From contig NC_052351.1 of assembly GCF_009727055.1 (NCBI RefSeq), positions 10,250,821 through 10,314,820 on the forward strand: a DNA stretch of 64,000 nt, read 5' to 3'. The translations under genes were made by a program, and so were the position numbers. The notes under the pieces were generated by a model that had not been told where the DNA came from, made no database searches, and saw only the letters and a program-made list of their open reading frames with translations. Shown in pieces: positions 1 to 10,210 of this stretch. How positions within the stretch are numbered: position 1 is the stretch's first letter; the number at the start of each line of letters is the position of its first letter. Source of the stretch: Benincasa hispida. Lineage: Eukaryota; Streptophyta; Magnoliopsida; Cucurbitales; Cucurbitaceae.

Positions 1-275
1 TTGCAGAAGATTCATCTACTGAAAAGGAGATGCTTGCGGTGGTGATTGTGATTGAGAAATTCTAAAAATATTTAGTGAGGTCGAGCGTTTTGGTGTATAC
101 TGATCATTCTGCGATCAAACACCTCATGGCTAAAAAGGATGCTAAGCCAAGACTGATTCGGTGGGTTTTATTGTTGCAGGAATTTGATTTGGAGATTGAA
201 CAGGAAGGGAACTGAAAACCAAGTGGCTAACCATCTATCGAGGTTTGAGAACCTTGAGACCCAAAGAAAGGAAAG
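1..275 (+). pseudogene. Ty3/gypsy RNase H domain, broken
   Basis: Reading from base 5, the frame gives an RNase H segment of a Ty3/gypsy polyprotein: AEDSSTEKEMLAVVIVIEKF, a stop at about 65, then [20 protein letters not shown] and [14 protein letters not shown]. The conserved TEKE.LAVV and YTDH..IK blocks are characteristic. A frameshift near 205 moves the match to another frame, which continues [15 protein letters not shown], the usual end of this domain. It is the left part of the pol gene continued by the integrase to the right. With a stop and a frameshift it cannot make a working enzyme. The element enters from outside the window, so its reverse transcriptase is not visible. Confidence 0.85.
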
Positions 276-499
276 AGACATAAAAGATTGCTTCCCCGAT
301 GAAAGGATGATGGTTATGAGTGATAAGAGCCATGGTATGCGGATATTGTGAATTTTTTAGTTGGCACCCAGGCGCTAGAAGACTAGTGTCCACAACAAAA
401 GAAGAAATTTCACCATGAAGCTAAGTTTTACTATTTGGATGACCCATTCTTGTATAAACTAGACCCATATCACATTTTGTGGTGATGCCGTCCCTAAGA

Positions 500-1012
500 C
501 TGAAACTTAGGGCATCCTTGAGCAGTGTCATGAGTCCCCATATGGTGGACATTTTGGGGGGCAGAGGACTGTTGCTAAGGTTCTTCAGTGTGGTTACTTC
601 TGGCCCACTCTATTCAAAGATGCCCATGCCTATGCGGTAAATTGTGATCGCTGCTAGAGAACGGGTAACATATCAAGATAGAATGAAATATCATTAACTT
701 CCATATTGGAAGTTGAATTATTTGATGTATGGGGCATAGACTTTATAGTCCCCTTCCCAGTCCCTGAAGGTCGTCAGTACATTCTAGTCGCCATTGATTA
801 TGTCTCTAAATGGATAGAAGCCATCTCTTGCGCCAAAAATGATGTGATCACGGTGGCAAAGTTTCTAAAGAAGAACATCTTTACACAGTTTAGAACACCC
901 CGAACGATAATCAGTAATGAAGGTATGCATTTTATCAATCACATAATTTCTAACCTATTAATGAAACTCAGTGTCAGCCACAGGGTTGCGACAACCTATC
1001 ACTCACAAACAA
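500..1012 (+). pseudogene. Ty3/gypsy integrase, zinc-binding region and first part of the core (Athila/Tat-like)
   Basis: The zinc-binding region reads QCHESPYGGHFGGQRT, then NCDRC and a stop where a residue such as Q is usual. The catalytic core follows: ILEVELFDVWGIDF, YVSKWIEAISC, a run of N/D-rich residues, and YHSQTNG, where the reading frame ends abruptly. The LEVELFDVWGIDF wording is typical of the Athila/Tat branch of Ty3/gypsy elements. The protein is cut in the middle of the SQTNG/QAEVSNRE motif by the inserted LTR on its right. The remaining part of the domain resumes 1.65 kb downstream. At least one stop lies in the zinc region and the copy is dead. Confidence 0.88.
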
Positions 1013-1017
1013 ATGGT

Positions 1018-2661
1018 TGATAATGGGCAAAAATGCACGTTATCATAGTGCTAAGTTCTTAAACAATGTTGGCTTGCGTTAATAAAACATGTTAAATTCT
1101 GTCCAAAAAGCATCAGATTCATAATATAGCGGTCGCATGCGTTCATCGCATTAAAACAGTTTATTTTTGTATTTTTATGCAGAATATGCAATGACATAAG
1201 GCGGAAATTGCGATCATAGGAAATAATTGATTGAGCGCAGCATCACCGCAACTCGCAAACATTTTTTCAAGAAAGATTGCCGCAACTTGGTCGGCGCAAC
1301 ATGGTGGGCGCATCTGGGTGAAAGACATAATTAATCGCGATGGGATAGAAAGCTAATGTCGGTCGAATCCGAATTAAGTTGAGAGCTGCTAACGATAATA
1401 AGTACATTAAGCTTTTCGGTGACAAATATTCGGTGCATCAGTCAGGGAAATAAAGCCATCCCATCTATGCAATTACAAGAAAGATGCCGCCTTCACCCCG
1501 AAGAACTATAAATATAGAAGGCATCCTTCAGAAAAGGAGTTCGGTTACTTAGATAAAATTTCTATAGAATTTAGCCTTGTCCATAGTTTTTCTTTTATCT
1601 TTAAGGCGGAGCAAGGGAAGAGCTGATACGCCGGAAGATCGCTTAGGGTAGCTTGGGAGAGAACCTTGAGGCGAAGAAGCAGAGAGCGGCCCGACTCTCG
1701 CGAGAGCGAGGCTATCTTTTGAACACGAGTAGAAAAGACGGTGTAAAAGCCTGGGAAGCAAGAGATTGCTACCAAGCTCTTTATTCTATACTTGCATTGT
1801 TATTTTGTACTTCCTTTTTATATTTATACAATGGAAGTTCTTATTCTACATCTGTTCACTCTCTTAGCACGCATGAGTAACTAAATTAGTCGAATGGGTT
1901 GAGAAGAACTAAGCTAACATCACCTAGGATCTTCATTGCTTGCGATTATCTTATATTTATGTGTGCTTCATTCGTTCATTAGAGATACTCGGGAGGGTAG
2001 TCTAAGGACAGGATCTAGGCTTGGGAAGGTCAAGTCAGAATCTAGGCTCGGGAGAGTCAGATTAGAATTGCATAAACAAGAGATAGGGACTTAGAGATAA
2101 GCTCTGTTTGACAACTTGCATCGCATGCATCCTAGAAATAGGAATGATGATATGTGGTCACCTTGTTTGTGTATCATCGCATAGACAAGAATTAGAGGTT
2201 TATGTGTAGGCCCTATAGACACCTTTGCATGTACATCACATGTGTTTTAGCCTTAGAAGCCGTGGCATTCGCATCGAGAGGTAGTTTACTATTGTATGCA
2301 TGTTGCATGATCGCAAAGCATAAACACATTCTAGGAAGTGTTAGCCAACCCCTTTCTCAACCTGTTCACCGCATACTCATTGTATCTTCCGTTTTATCAA
2401 CTCTTTTCAAACTCCGCCGCATTTGTTATTTTCTTTATCATCGCAAACAACAGCCTCAACAACAATTTATTTATTTGGTTACCTCAAAGTTTTCACAAAA
2501 ATTACCATCACACCTATTTTCACAAGTCCATGAGTTCGACCCTAGACTTATCAGGAAACTTAGTAGAGTTTACACTTGGATTCCGCTGAGGAAACTTGAG
2601 TGCTTGACGCAATTTCAGCATCGCATATCATCCATAATCCATTTCATAAAACCAAGCATCA
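1018..2661 (+). mobile_element. Solo LTR of gypsy family G inside an integrase gene
   Basis: This 1644-bp block starts TGATAATGGG and ends AGCATCA, so it has TG...CA termini. It is flanked by the 5-bp direct repeat ATGGT at 1013-1017 and 2662-2666. It lies exactly between the SQTNG and QAEVSN halves of the integrase motif, so removing it and one ATGGT restores the host reading frame. It shares blocks (AGCAAGAGATTGCTA, the CTCGGGAGAGTCAGATTAGA run, the GTTCGACC block) with LTR copies at about 38.7-40.8 kb and in both elements near 56-62 kb. No internal domain is present, hence a solo LTR formed by LTR-LTR recombination. Apparent reading frames inside it are not conserved. Confidence 0.85.
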
Positions 2662-2666
2662 ATGGT

Positions 2667-2937
2667 CAAGCAGAAGTTTCCAACAGGGAGATAAAATCCT
2701 TCCTTGAGAAGGTGGTCAACACCTCGAGGAAGGATTGGGCGCAACAACTTGATGAGGTGTTGTGGGCTTATCGCACTACCTATAAAACACCCATCGATAT
2801 GTCCCTTTATCCGCTAGTGTATGGGATGGCTTGTCACCTGCTGTTAGAACTAGAACACAAAGCGTAGTGGGCCCTAATGCTGAATTTGGATCTGGCAAGC
2901 ACAGGAGAGGCGAGAAAACTCTAGCTGAATGAGCTAG
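2667..2937 (+). pseudogene. Ty3/gypsy integrase, second part
   Basis: It continues the interrupted integrase: NGQAEVSNREIKSFLEKVVN, RKDWAQQLDEVLWAYRTTYK, TPIDMSLYPLVYGMACHL, LELEHKA, a stop, then remnants of NLDLASTGEARK and LQLNEL in other frames. These are the C-terminal part of the core and the start of the C-terminal domain of Athila/Tat-like integrases. The match stops abruptly at about 2937, where the 155-bp tandem array begins. The rest of pol and the 3' LTR of this element are therefore missing. Confidence 0.85.
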
Positions 2938-5900
2938 TTGAATGGCATTCCACCATACACATTTTCACCCATCAGAAAGTTCGCACACAAAAATTGGGCC
3001 CTGGAGCAGTCCTGTTGGGCCTGATAACTATTTGGGGCACCAAATGAGCTCTGTTTGCAAAACCGTCTAGCGCATAGCTTTTTTTCATCATTCTTAACCC
3101 TTGGGTCCCTTTTTGCATTTTCGCCTACCGAAAAGTTTGCGAAAAAAAATTGGGCCACGGAGTAGCCCCGCGGGGCCTAATTGCCATTTGGGGCACCAAA
3201 TGAGCTCCGTTCGAAAAATCGTCTAGCCCACAACTTTTTTTCAATGTTCTTAACCCCTAGATCCGTTTTCGCGTTTTTGCACATCAGAAAATTCGCGCAC
3301 AAAAATGAGCTCTGGGGTAGCCCCGCCGGGCCCGACAGCCATTTGGGGCACCAAATGAGCTTCGCATGCAAAACCGTCTAGCGCATAACTTTTTTCAACG
3401 TTCTTAACCCGTGGGTTCGTTTTCCCCTTTTTGCTTGCTGGAAATTTCGCACACAAAAATTGGGCTCCGAGGCAACCCCATCGGGCCCAATAGCCATTTG
3501 GAGAAGCAAATGAGTTCGGTTCGCAAAACTGTCTGGTGCACAGCTTTTTTTCATTGTTCTTAACCCCTGGGTCCATTTCCTACCCGTCGGAAAATTTTCG
3601 CGCACAAAAAATTTGGTCCCTGAGGTAGGCCCCGCGGGAGCTTGATAGCTATTTGGGGCACCAATGGCTCCGTTCGCAAAATCGTCTAGCACACAGCTTT
3701 TTTCATCGTTCTTAACCCCTGGGTCCGTTTTCACATTTTCGCTCGCCAGAAAGTTTGTGCACAAGAGTTGGGGCCCCGGGATAGCCTTGTCAGGCGATAG
3801 CGATTTGAGGCAACAAGCTCCATTCGATAAACCGTCTTGGTGCACAGGTTTTTTCATCGTTCTTAACCCTTGGGTCTGTTTGCGTATTTTCGCCTGTTGG
3901 AAAGGTTTGCGCACAAGAATTTGGCCCCGGGGCAGCCCTCCGCCGGGCCCGATAGCCATTTGGGCACCAAATGAGTTCATTCGTAAAAATGTCTAGCGCA
4001 TAGCTTTTTTCGATTGTTCGTAACACCCTGGTTAGTTTTTGCATTTTTGCCTACCGAAAGTTGCATACAAGAATTGGGCCCCAAGGTAGCCCGTCGGGCC
4101 CGATAGCCATTCGGGGCAAACAAATGTGCTTCATTCCGAAATCAGCAGCACACAACTTTTTTCATTGTTCTTAACCCCTGGGTCCATTTTCGCGTTTTTG
4201 CCTGCTGGAAAGTTCTCCGCACAAGAATTGGCCCTGGGGCAGCCCTGCTAGGCCGATAGCCATTTTAAGGCATTCAAATGAGCTCCATTTTCGCCAAAAC
4301 TGTCTGGCATCCAACTTTTTTTCATCGTTCATAACCCCTAGATCCATTTTCGCGTTTTCGCCTACCGGAAAGTTCGCACACAAAAATTGGGCCTCGGGGT
4401 AGCCCCACCAGTCCTGGTAGCCATTTGGGACACCAAATAAGCTCTGTTTGCAAAATCGTCTGGCACATAATTTTTTTTCATCGTTCTTAACCCCTGGGTT
4501 TATTTTCACATTTTCGCAAAGATCAAGCACAAGAATTGGACTCTAGGGCAGCCTCGTCGGGCCCGATAGCCATTTGGGACACCAAATAAGCCATGTTCGC
4601 AAAACTGTCTGGCACACAGCTTTTTTTTCATCGTTCTTAACCCTTAGGTCCCTTTTTGCGTTTTCGTTGGCCGGAACGTAAGCGCACAAGAATTGGGCCC
4701 CGAAGTAGCCCCGCCAGGCCCGATAGCGATTTGGTACACCAAATGAGCTCCGTTCGCAGAACCGTCTGGCACATAAATTTTTTCATTGTTCTTAACCCCT
4801 GGGTCTATTTTCGCATTTTCGCCTGCTAGAAAGTTCGCACACAAGAATTGAGACTCGAGGCATCCCCGCTGGACCCTATAGCGATTTGGGGCACCAAATG
4901 AGCTCCATTCACAAAACCGTCCAGTGCACATCTTTTTTCATCATTCTTAACTCCTGGGTTCGTTTTCGCGCTTTCGCCGCCAGAAAGTTCACGCACAAGA
5001 ATTGGGCCCGAGGGCAGCCTCACCAAGCTCATAGCCATTTGGGCAACAAATGAGCTCCATTCGCAAATCCGTCTGGCAGACAACTTTTTGTCATCATTCT
5101 AACCCCTGGGTACGTTTTCGCGTTTTTGCCCACCGGAAAATTCGCGCACAAAAATTGAGCCCCGGGGTAGCCCCGCTAGGCCCGATAACCATTTGGGGCT
5201 CTAAGCTCTGTTTGCAAAACCATTTGGCGCACAGCTTTCCTTCATCGTTCTTAATCCCTTGGTCTGTTTTCGCGTTTTTGCCCGTTGGAAAGTTTGCGCA
5301 CAAAAGTTGGGCCCCGAGGTAGCCTCGTCGGGCCCGATAATCATTTAGGACATAAAATGAGTTTCATTCACAAAAATGTCTGGCGCACAACTTTTATTCA
5401 TCGTTCTTAACCCCTCAGTCCATTTTCGCATTTTCGCCTGTCGGAAAGTTCACGCACAAAAATTAGGGCCTAGGGTAGCCCCGCCGAGCCCGATAGGCAT
5501 TTGGGACACCAAATGAACTTCATTTGCAAAACCGTCTGGCGCACAGCTCTTTTTGATTGTTGTTAACCCTTGGGTCCATTTTCGCATTTTCGCTCGTCGA
5601 AAAGTTTGCGCAAAAAGATTAGGCCTCTGGGCAGCCCGTCGAGCCCGATAGCCATTTCGGACACCAAATGAGCTCCGTACGCAAAACCGTCAGGCGTAAA
5701 GCTTTTTTTCATCGTTCTTAACCCCTGGGGTCCGTTTTTGCTTTTCGCCCGCCAAAAAGTTCGCGCACAAAAATTGGGCTCTAGGGTAGTCCCGCCGACC
5801 CCGATAGGCACTTGGGACACCAAATGAGCTTCGTTTGCGAAACCATCTGGCGCACAACTCTTTTTCATTGTTCTTAATCCTTGGGTCCATTTTCGCATTT

Positions 5901-6556
5901 TCGCATGCCGGAAAGTTCGCGCACACAAATTGGGCCCCGGAGCAGTCCCGCCGGTTCCGATAGCGCTATGGGGCACCAAATGAGCTTCGTTTGTAAAACC
6001 GTCTGGTGCACAACTTTTTTCATCGTTCTTAACCCCTAGGTTCGTTTTCGCGTTTTTCCCGCGGGAAAGTTTGCGCACAAAAATTGGGCCCCGAGATAGC
6101 CCCCCGAGCCCGATAGCCATTTTGGACACCAAATGAGCTCCATTCGCAAAACCGTCAGGCGTAAAGCTTTTTTTCTCGTTCTTAACCTGTCTCTTATACA
6201 CATCTAGATGTGTATAAGAGACAGCACAAGAATTGGGCCCTGGGGCAGCCCCCCCGAGCCCGATAGCCATTTTGGACACCAAATGAGCTCCATTCGCAAA
6301 ACCGTCAGGCGTAAAGCTTTTTTTCATCGTTCTTAACCCCTGGGTCCGTTTTCGAGTTTTTGCCTGCCGGAAAGTTCGCGCACAAAAACTGGGCCCCAGG
6401 GCAGCCCCACTGTGCCCGATAGTATTTTGGGGCACCAAATAAGCTCCGTTCGCAAAACTGTCTTTCGCTCAGCTTTTTTTCATCATTATTAACCTTTGTG
6501 TCCGTTTTCACGTTTTGACTGCCGGAAAGTTCTCGCCCAAAAATTGGGTCCCGAGG
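2938..6556. repeat. Tandem array of about 23 monomers of about 155 bp (satellite-like)
   Basis: Landmarks such as TTCTTAACCCCTGGGTCC, GGGCACCAAATGAGC and GCACAAGAATTGGGCC recur every 153-160 bp, with most spacings at 155. I count 23 occurrences of the TTCTTAACC landmark. Monomers differ by scattered substitutions and small indels. Each carries the dyad CATTTGG-GGCA-CCAAATG or a decayed form, which could fold as a hairpin. The array is richer in GC and CpG than its surroundings. Many overlapping reading frames occur on the minus strand, because 155 is one base short of a multiple of 3 and the frame rotates from monomer to monomer. I regard those as non-coding. The array abuts a truncated integrase on the left and a truncated copia LTR on the right. 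Confidence 0.9.
6187..6224. other. Tn5 mosaic-end palindrome: sequencing adapter left in the assembly
   Basis: Two perfect 19-bp Tn5 mosaic ends stand tail to tail: CTGTCTCTTATACACATCT followed by AGATGTGTATAAGAGACAG. This is the transposase adapter junction used in tagmentation and mate-pair libraries, not a plant sequence. It replaces roughly half of one monomer. About 75 bp immediately before it (6101-6175) recur almost identically after it (6251-6325), as expected if read pairs from one monomer were joined across an adapter. Read on the minus strand it adds the peptide SYTHLDVYKRQ to a spurious reading frame. Confidence 0.97.
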
Positions 6557-6732
6557 ACTGTCTTCAACTGGTATGGAACTCTCTTCCTTGTTATTTATCT
6601 TGTTCTTGCATGCCGATAATTAGTGTTTGTTGGCATAACTGTTCGTATGAATGTATAATGTTGTATTTCGATCACTGTGCAATAGGAGCGATCCGAACTT
6701 GCTCATGGAACTCTTAGATATGAGATCCTTCA
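6557..6732 (+). repeat. A1 5' LTR, only the last 176 bp
   Basis: GTCTTCAACTGGTATGGAAC through GAGATCCTTCA matches the last part of the complete A1 3' LTR (about 16590-16762) and the ends of both A2 LTRs. Everything upstream in the LTR (almost 2 kb, including the TGTTAGGG start) is missing and is replaced directly by the tandem array. Promoter sequences in U3 would be lost. Confidence 0.85.
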
Positions 6733-6734
6733 AT

Positions 6735-6746
6735 TGGTATCAGAGC
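6735..6746 (+). promoter_or_regulatory. Primer-binding site for initiator methionine tRNA
   Basis: TGGTATCAGAGC lies two bases after the LTR end. It is the standard plant copia site complementary to the 3' end of initiator tRNA-Met, from which minus-strand DNA synthesis starts. Confidence 0.9.
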
Positions 6747-9274
6747 TAGGTTCTGATACTCTAATTTCATCTGTTGCAACGAAATGACATTTACATTCTT
6801 TGGTTGATTTTTTACATTGGTTTAATAGTTGGATGTTTTCGGGACGATTAGCCTCAGTTTGATTTAGATCCTTTTACATTTGCAATTATTTGTAAAGGCC
6901 CCTGCGCTTTTGAGCATTAATAATCGTTATCGAGTCTGTATTCAAAGTTTGTTTGAAGTTTTGAGTCTTTCGTCGAAGTTCTAGGCAAGCGTTGCAGTTC
7001 TTTGAAGAATGAGGTGATCTAAGATTGACCGCATCGTGCAGAAGATGTTCTACGCGATCACTGTTGATCGCATCTTGAAGATGAAGGAATATGCGATCAT
7101 TGTTGAACCCATCAGTTGAACGATGGGGTATGGAATCAAGAGTTGATCGTATCGTGTTGATAATAGGGTATGCGATCACGGAGTATTATTTAATGCGCGC
7201 GCGCTGGACGATCGTTTAGGTCAGCAAGCTTCATTGCTAAGTAACTAACTAAACGATCGCTTAACATCGCAAGGTAAATCGTTTACCTGGTAGCACGCAT
7301 CATGTAGACGATGAGATGCTCGCGTATCATTTAAAGCGCGTGCGCTAGACGATCGTTTAGGTCAGCAAGCTTCATCGCTTAATAACTGACTAAACGATCG
7401 CTTAGTAACACACGGTAAATCATTTACCTGTCGTCGCGCTACACGATCGCATAGACGATCAGGCTTCGCAGCCTTGTCGTCATCTATGCGATCGTTTACT
7501 TATGTTACGACCGTCTAGTGTGCACTGAACGATCGTCTACCTACTGGAGTTTACTACACAATGAAGACCTCTTGGAGGTTCAAGACCCAATTCGCCTGTG
7601 AACCGGTTTACTCGATGAAAAATGTAATAGATAGGGTTTTTTAATTCCGATTTTTTGTAAATGCTCATCTCGGTCCATTAATCCTTTATTTATTATATGT
7701 GATGTATGTTTTTTATATGTCATATGGTATGCATATATAGTAAATCCCACCTTAGGTTATGCAATGGTCATGCATCATCTCTTTATTGTAATTGTTATAA
7801 TTTAGAGAAGCATGATTTAATTATGTAAAAGCATGCTCATGCATCATATAATATAAGAGTGATATTTATGCATGCATAAAAAGCATTGATATACATCATC
7901 TTTATATTATAAATGTTATAGTATAAGAGTGAATGATAGCATCTTTGCTTGGTTATTACGCATTATATAAAAGTTATATATCGTAATAACCGGACATTGC
8001 ATGAAGCATGACACATAGGTTATTTTATAAATGTTATAAATGCCTCGTTATGCACAATGGTTTTAGTTGTTTCTTTTTAAAAATTAAAAGAGAAATTAGA
8101 ACTAAAAGAAATAAGAAAGACATGCATGCTCACTTAGGTTTAATTCATGGTTTTAAAGTGTTTAAAACTTGGATCACATAGACCTAAGATCACGGTTCTA
8201 ATACGATTAGCAACCATAGGACTTTAATCTTTTTCATCAGTTTAATAGGATTAAATTGGCTAATAAAAGGTTAAAGTGTAGCAAATCTATCTATAAGGGA
8301 CCTTTTGGCTAAGGGGGGTTCTGTCTAGGCTGGGGTATTTAAGTTGACGGAAACATAACACCCCTACCTGGGAACTTACTTGGAAAGGTGAATTAGATAG
8401 ATTTGATGCATGCATGCAAGTTAAGGACAGTCCATTAAAGTGTTTAAATGTGACTACTTGAACTTGTTCAAATTTCATAGACAAATGTTGCTTATGAGTA
8501 GAGTTTAAAAAGATGACTTATACTAAAATCAGTAGCTAGATTGTTTAGGTTAATGAATCCTTAGGTAGAACATTCAGTGGGAGGAACTTGGGGCATAAGA
8601 TGCTTCACTTAAACCTTTCACATTTCTCCTAAATAGTCCACACCGTGAGATCTACCCTCGGCCTTGCGGCACCTTTGGCATATCCCCCTAACGGATGGTG
8701 TTTGGGTAGGTCAATATCAAGGTGGATGGTGAGAGTGTTCATAGTAAGTGGGAGCAGGAAGTGCGACAGTATATCCCTCGGTCTCCCTCGTTAGGTTGAA
8801 TAAAGTTACTGCGCATCGCCTCGAGGAACCCTGGGAGTGTCTCCCTAAAGAATAGCAGTTTTGCGTGTTTCTTTATTTGATATCCTGTAAGAGGATAAGG
8901 TAACTTAGTCTCTTGTCCTAATCTGCTTCTTCTCTACGGTGGGCTCATTAGAGCAAGACTCTGGCACCGAAAGCGAGGGGGGTTACACTTACACGAAATT
9001 GTTAAAGGTTGACAATTTTGGACCGAAAAATGGTGACTGTTAGGTTCAGTTCCAAGAGTTGGTTCTGCCTAATGGTTGAGAATGTCTCATCCCAGCGAAG
9101 GGGCAACTAATCACCCCACCGGTGGCATTTATCCTACCTCACTGGGGCATTATTGCAAAATAGAAGTCTATAACTTAGAGTACTTGAAACTGTTTTGCAA
9201 AACTGATTGGTTTAAAAGTGGTTTAGAAAAATTCTAATAAAGTTTTGTTCGTAATTTCAGCAACATTTTCAAAA
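6747..9274 (+). other. A1 long untranslated leader with CGATCGTTTA palindrome cluster
   Basis: About 2.5 kb between primer-binding site and gag contains no convincing coding sequence, and the matching leader of A2 is similar in length and order. From about 7195 to 7560 there are many copies of CGATCGTTTA or its complement. In two places the motif and its complement are about 30 bases apart (7208-7262 and 7352-7403), able to form RNA stem-loops. The rest is AT-rich, with numerous short upstream ATGs. Confidence 0.6.
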
Positions 9275-10210
9275 ATGGCAACAGCCACGTTAGCATTGCT
9301 AAGTGCCGAAAAACTTACTGGCGATAATTTTGCAACATGGAAACACATGATCACGACGATCTTGATCATTGAGAATCTCATGTTTGCTCTCACGGAGGCT
9401 TGTCCTCCTATTCCAGCTCCTAATGTCGTTCGAAATGTTCGGGAGGCATACGAGTGATGGACAAGAGAGAATGAGAAGGCCCGAGCCTACATCTTGGCAA
9501 GTCTTTCTAAGTCTTGGCCAAGAAACATGAAACTATGGTCTTAGCGCATAAGATCATGGAGTCCCTAAGGGGGATGTTTGGACAACCATCTGAATAGCTT
9601 ATGCATGAGGCTCTTAAATACATATTCAACTCCAAAATGGAAAAAGGCACCTCTGTTTGTGAACATGTGCTAAACATGATGGTCCACTTTAATGTGGCGG
9701 AATTGAATGTGTCTACCATCAATGAGGGCAGCCATGTTAGCATAATCCTACATTCTTTGCCAGAGAGCTTCCTGCACTTTGTTAGCAATGTGATTCTTAA
9801 CAAAGTGAAATATAACCTTACAACTCTCCTCAACGAGTTGCAGACATACCAATCTTTACTGAAAAGTAAGGAGAGGCAGAAGGGTGAGGCAAATGTTGCT
9901 TCATCCTCTAGGATGTTCCATAGAGGTTCGAACTCAGGAACGAAGTCTACACCTTCTGCTTCTAACACTGAAAAGGGGAAGAAGAAGAAGGGTGGTAAGA
10001 GAAAAAGGAAGGCACCTGCTAACCCACCGCCTATCGCCCCAAGTAGGTATCCATAAGTTGCTAAGGGAAATTTTTTCCACTGCAACCAAGATGGGCACTG
10101 GAAGAGGAAATGTCCTCGGTATCTGAAAGAGAAGAAAGCAGCCAAGGCCGATAAAGGTAAATATGATTTACTTGTGCTTGAAACTTTTTTAGTGGAGAAT
10201 GATGATTCTG
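9275..10210 (+). pseudogene. A1 copia gag, with stops
   Basis: The frame starts at ATG 9275 (MATATLALLSAEKLTGDNFA, TWKHMITTILII), the capsid-like UBN2 type of gag found in plant copia elements. A stop replaces the R of YERW at about 9456, and others follow near 9595. The frame reopens at HEALKYIFNSKMEKGTSV and VAELNVSTINEG, then a lysine/serine-rich linker (GKKKKGGKRKRK). The zinc knuckle is damaged: it reads FHCNQDGHWKRKC, so the first cysteine of the CCHC motif has become phenylalanine. In A2 the same knuckle is CFHCNQDGHCKRNC. The product would be nucleocapsid protein, but this copy cannot make it. Confidence 0.85.

Noticed and set aside
2202..2867. A 221-codon plus-strand gene
   Set aside because: It is a chance fusion of LTR sequence (to 2661) with the second part of a gypsy integrase.
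6187..6224. A genuine Tn5 or bacterial insertion
   Set aside because: Only the 19-bp outer mosaic ends are present, with no IS50 or resistance sequence, in the exact configuration of a library adapter.
2934..6511. Many overlapping minus-strand reading frames (up to 291 codons) in the tandem array as a protein family
   Set aside because: All arise from the same 155-bp monomer read in rotating frames. There are no start signals, no conserved single frame, and the longest one runs through a sequencing adapter.
2938..6556. CRISPR-like array
   Set aside because: Repeats are contiguous 155-bp monomers with no unique spacers, in a plant genome.
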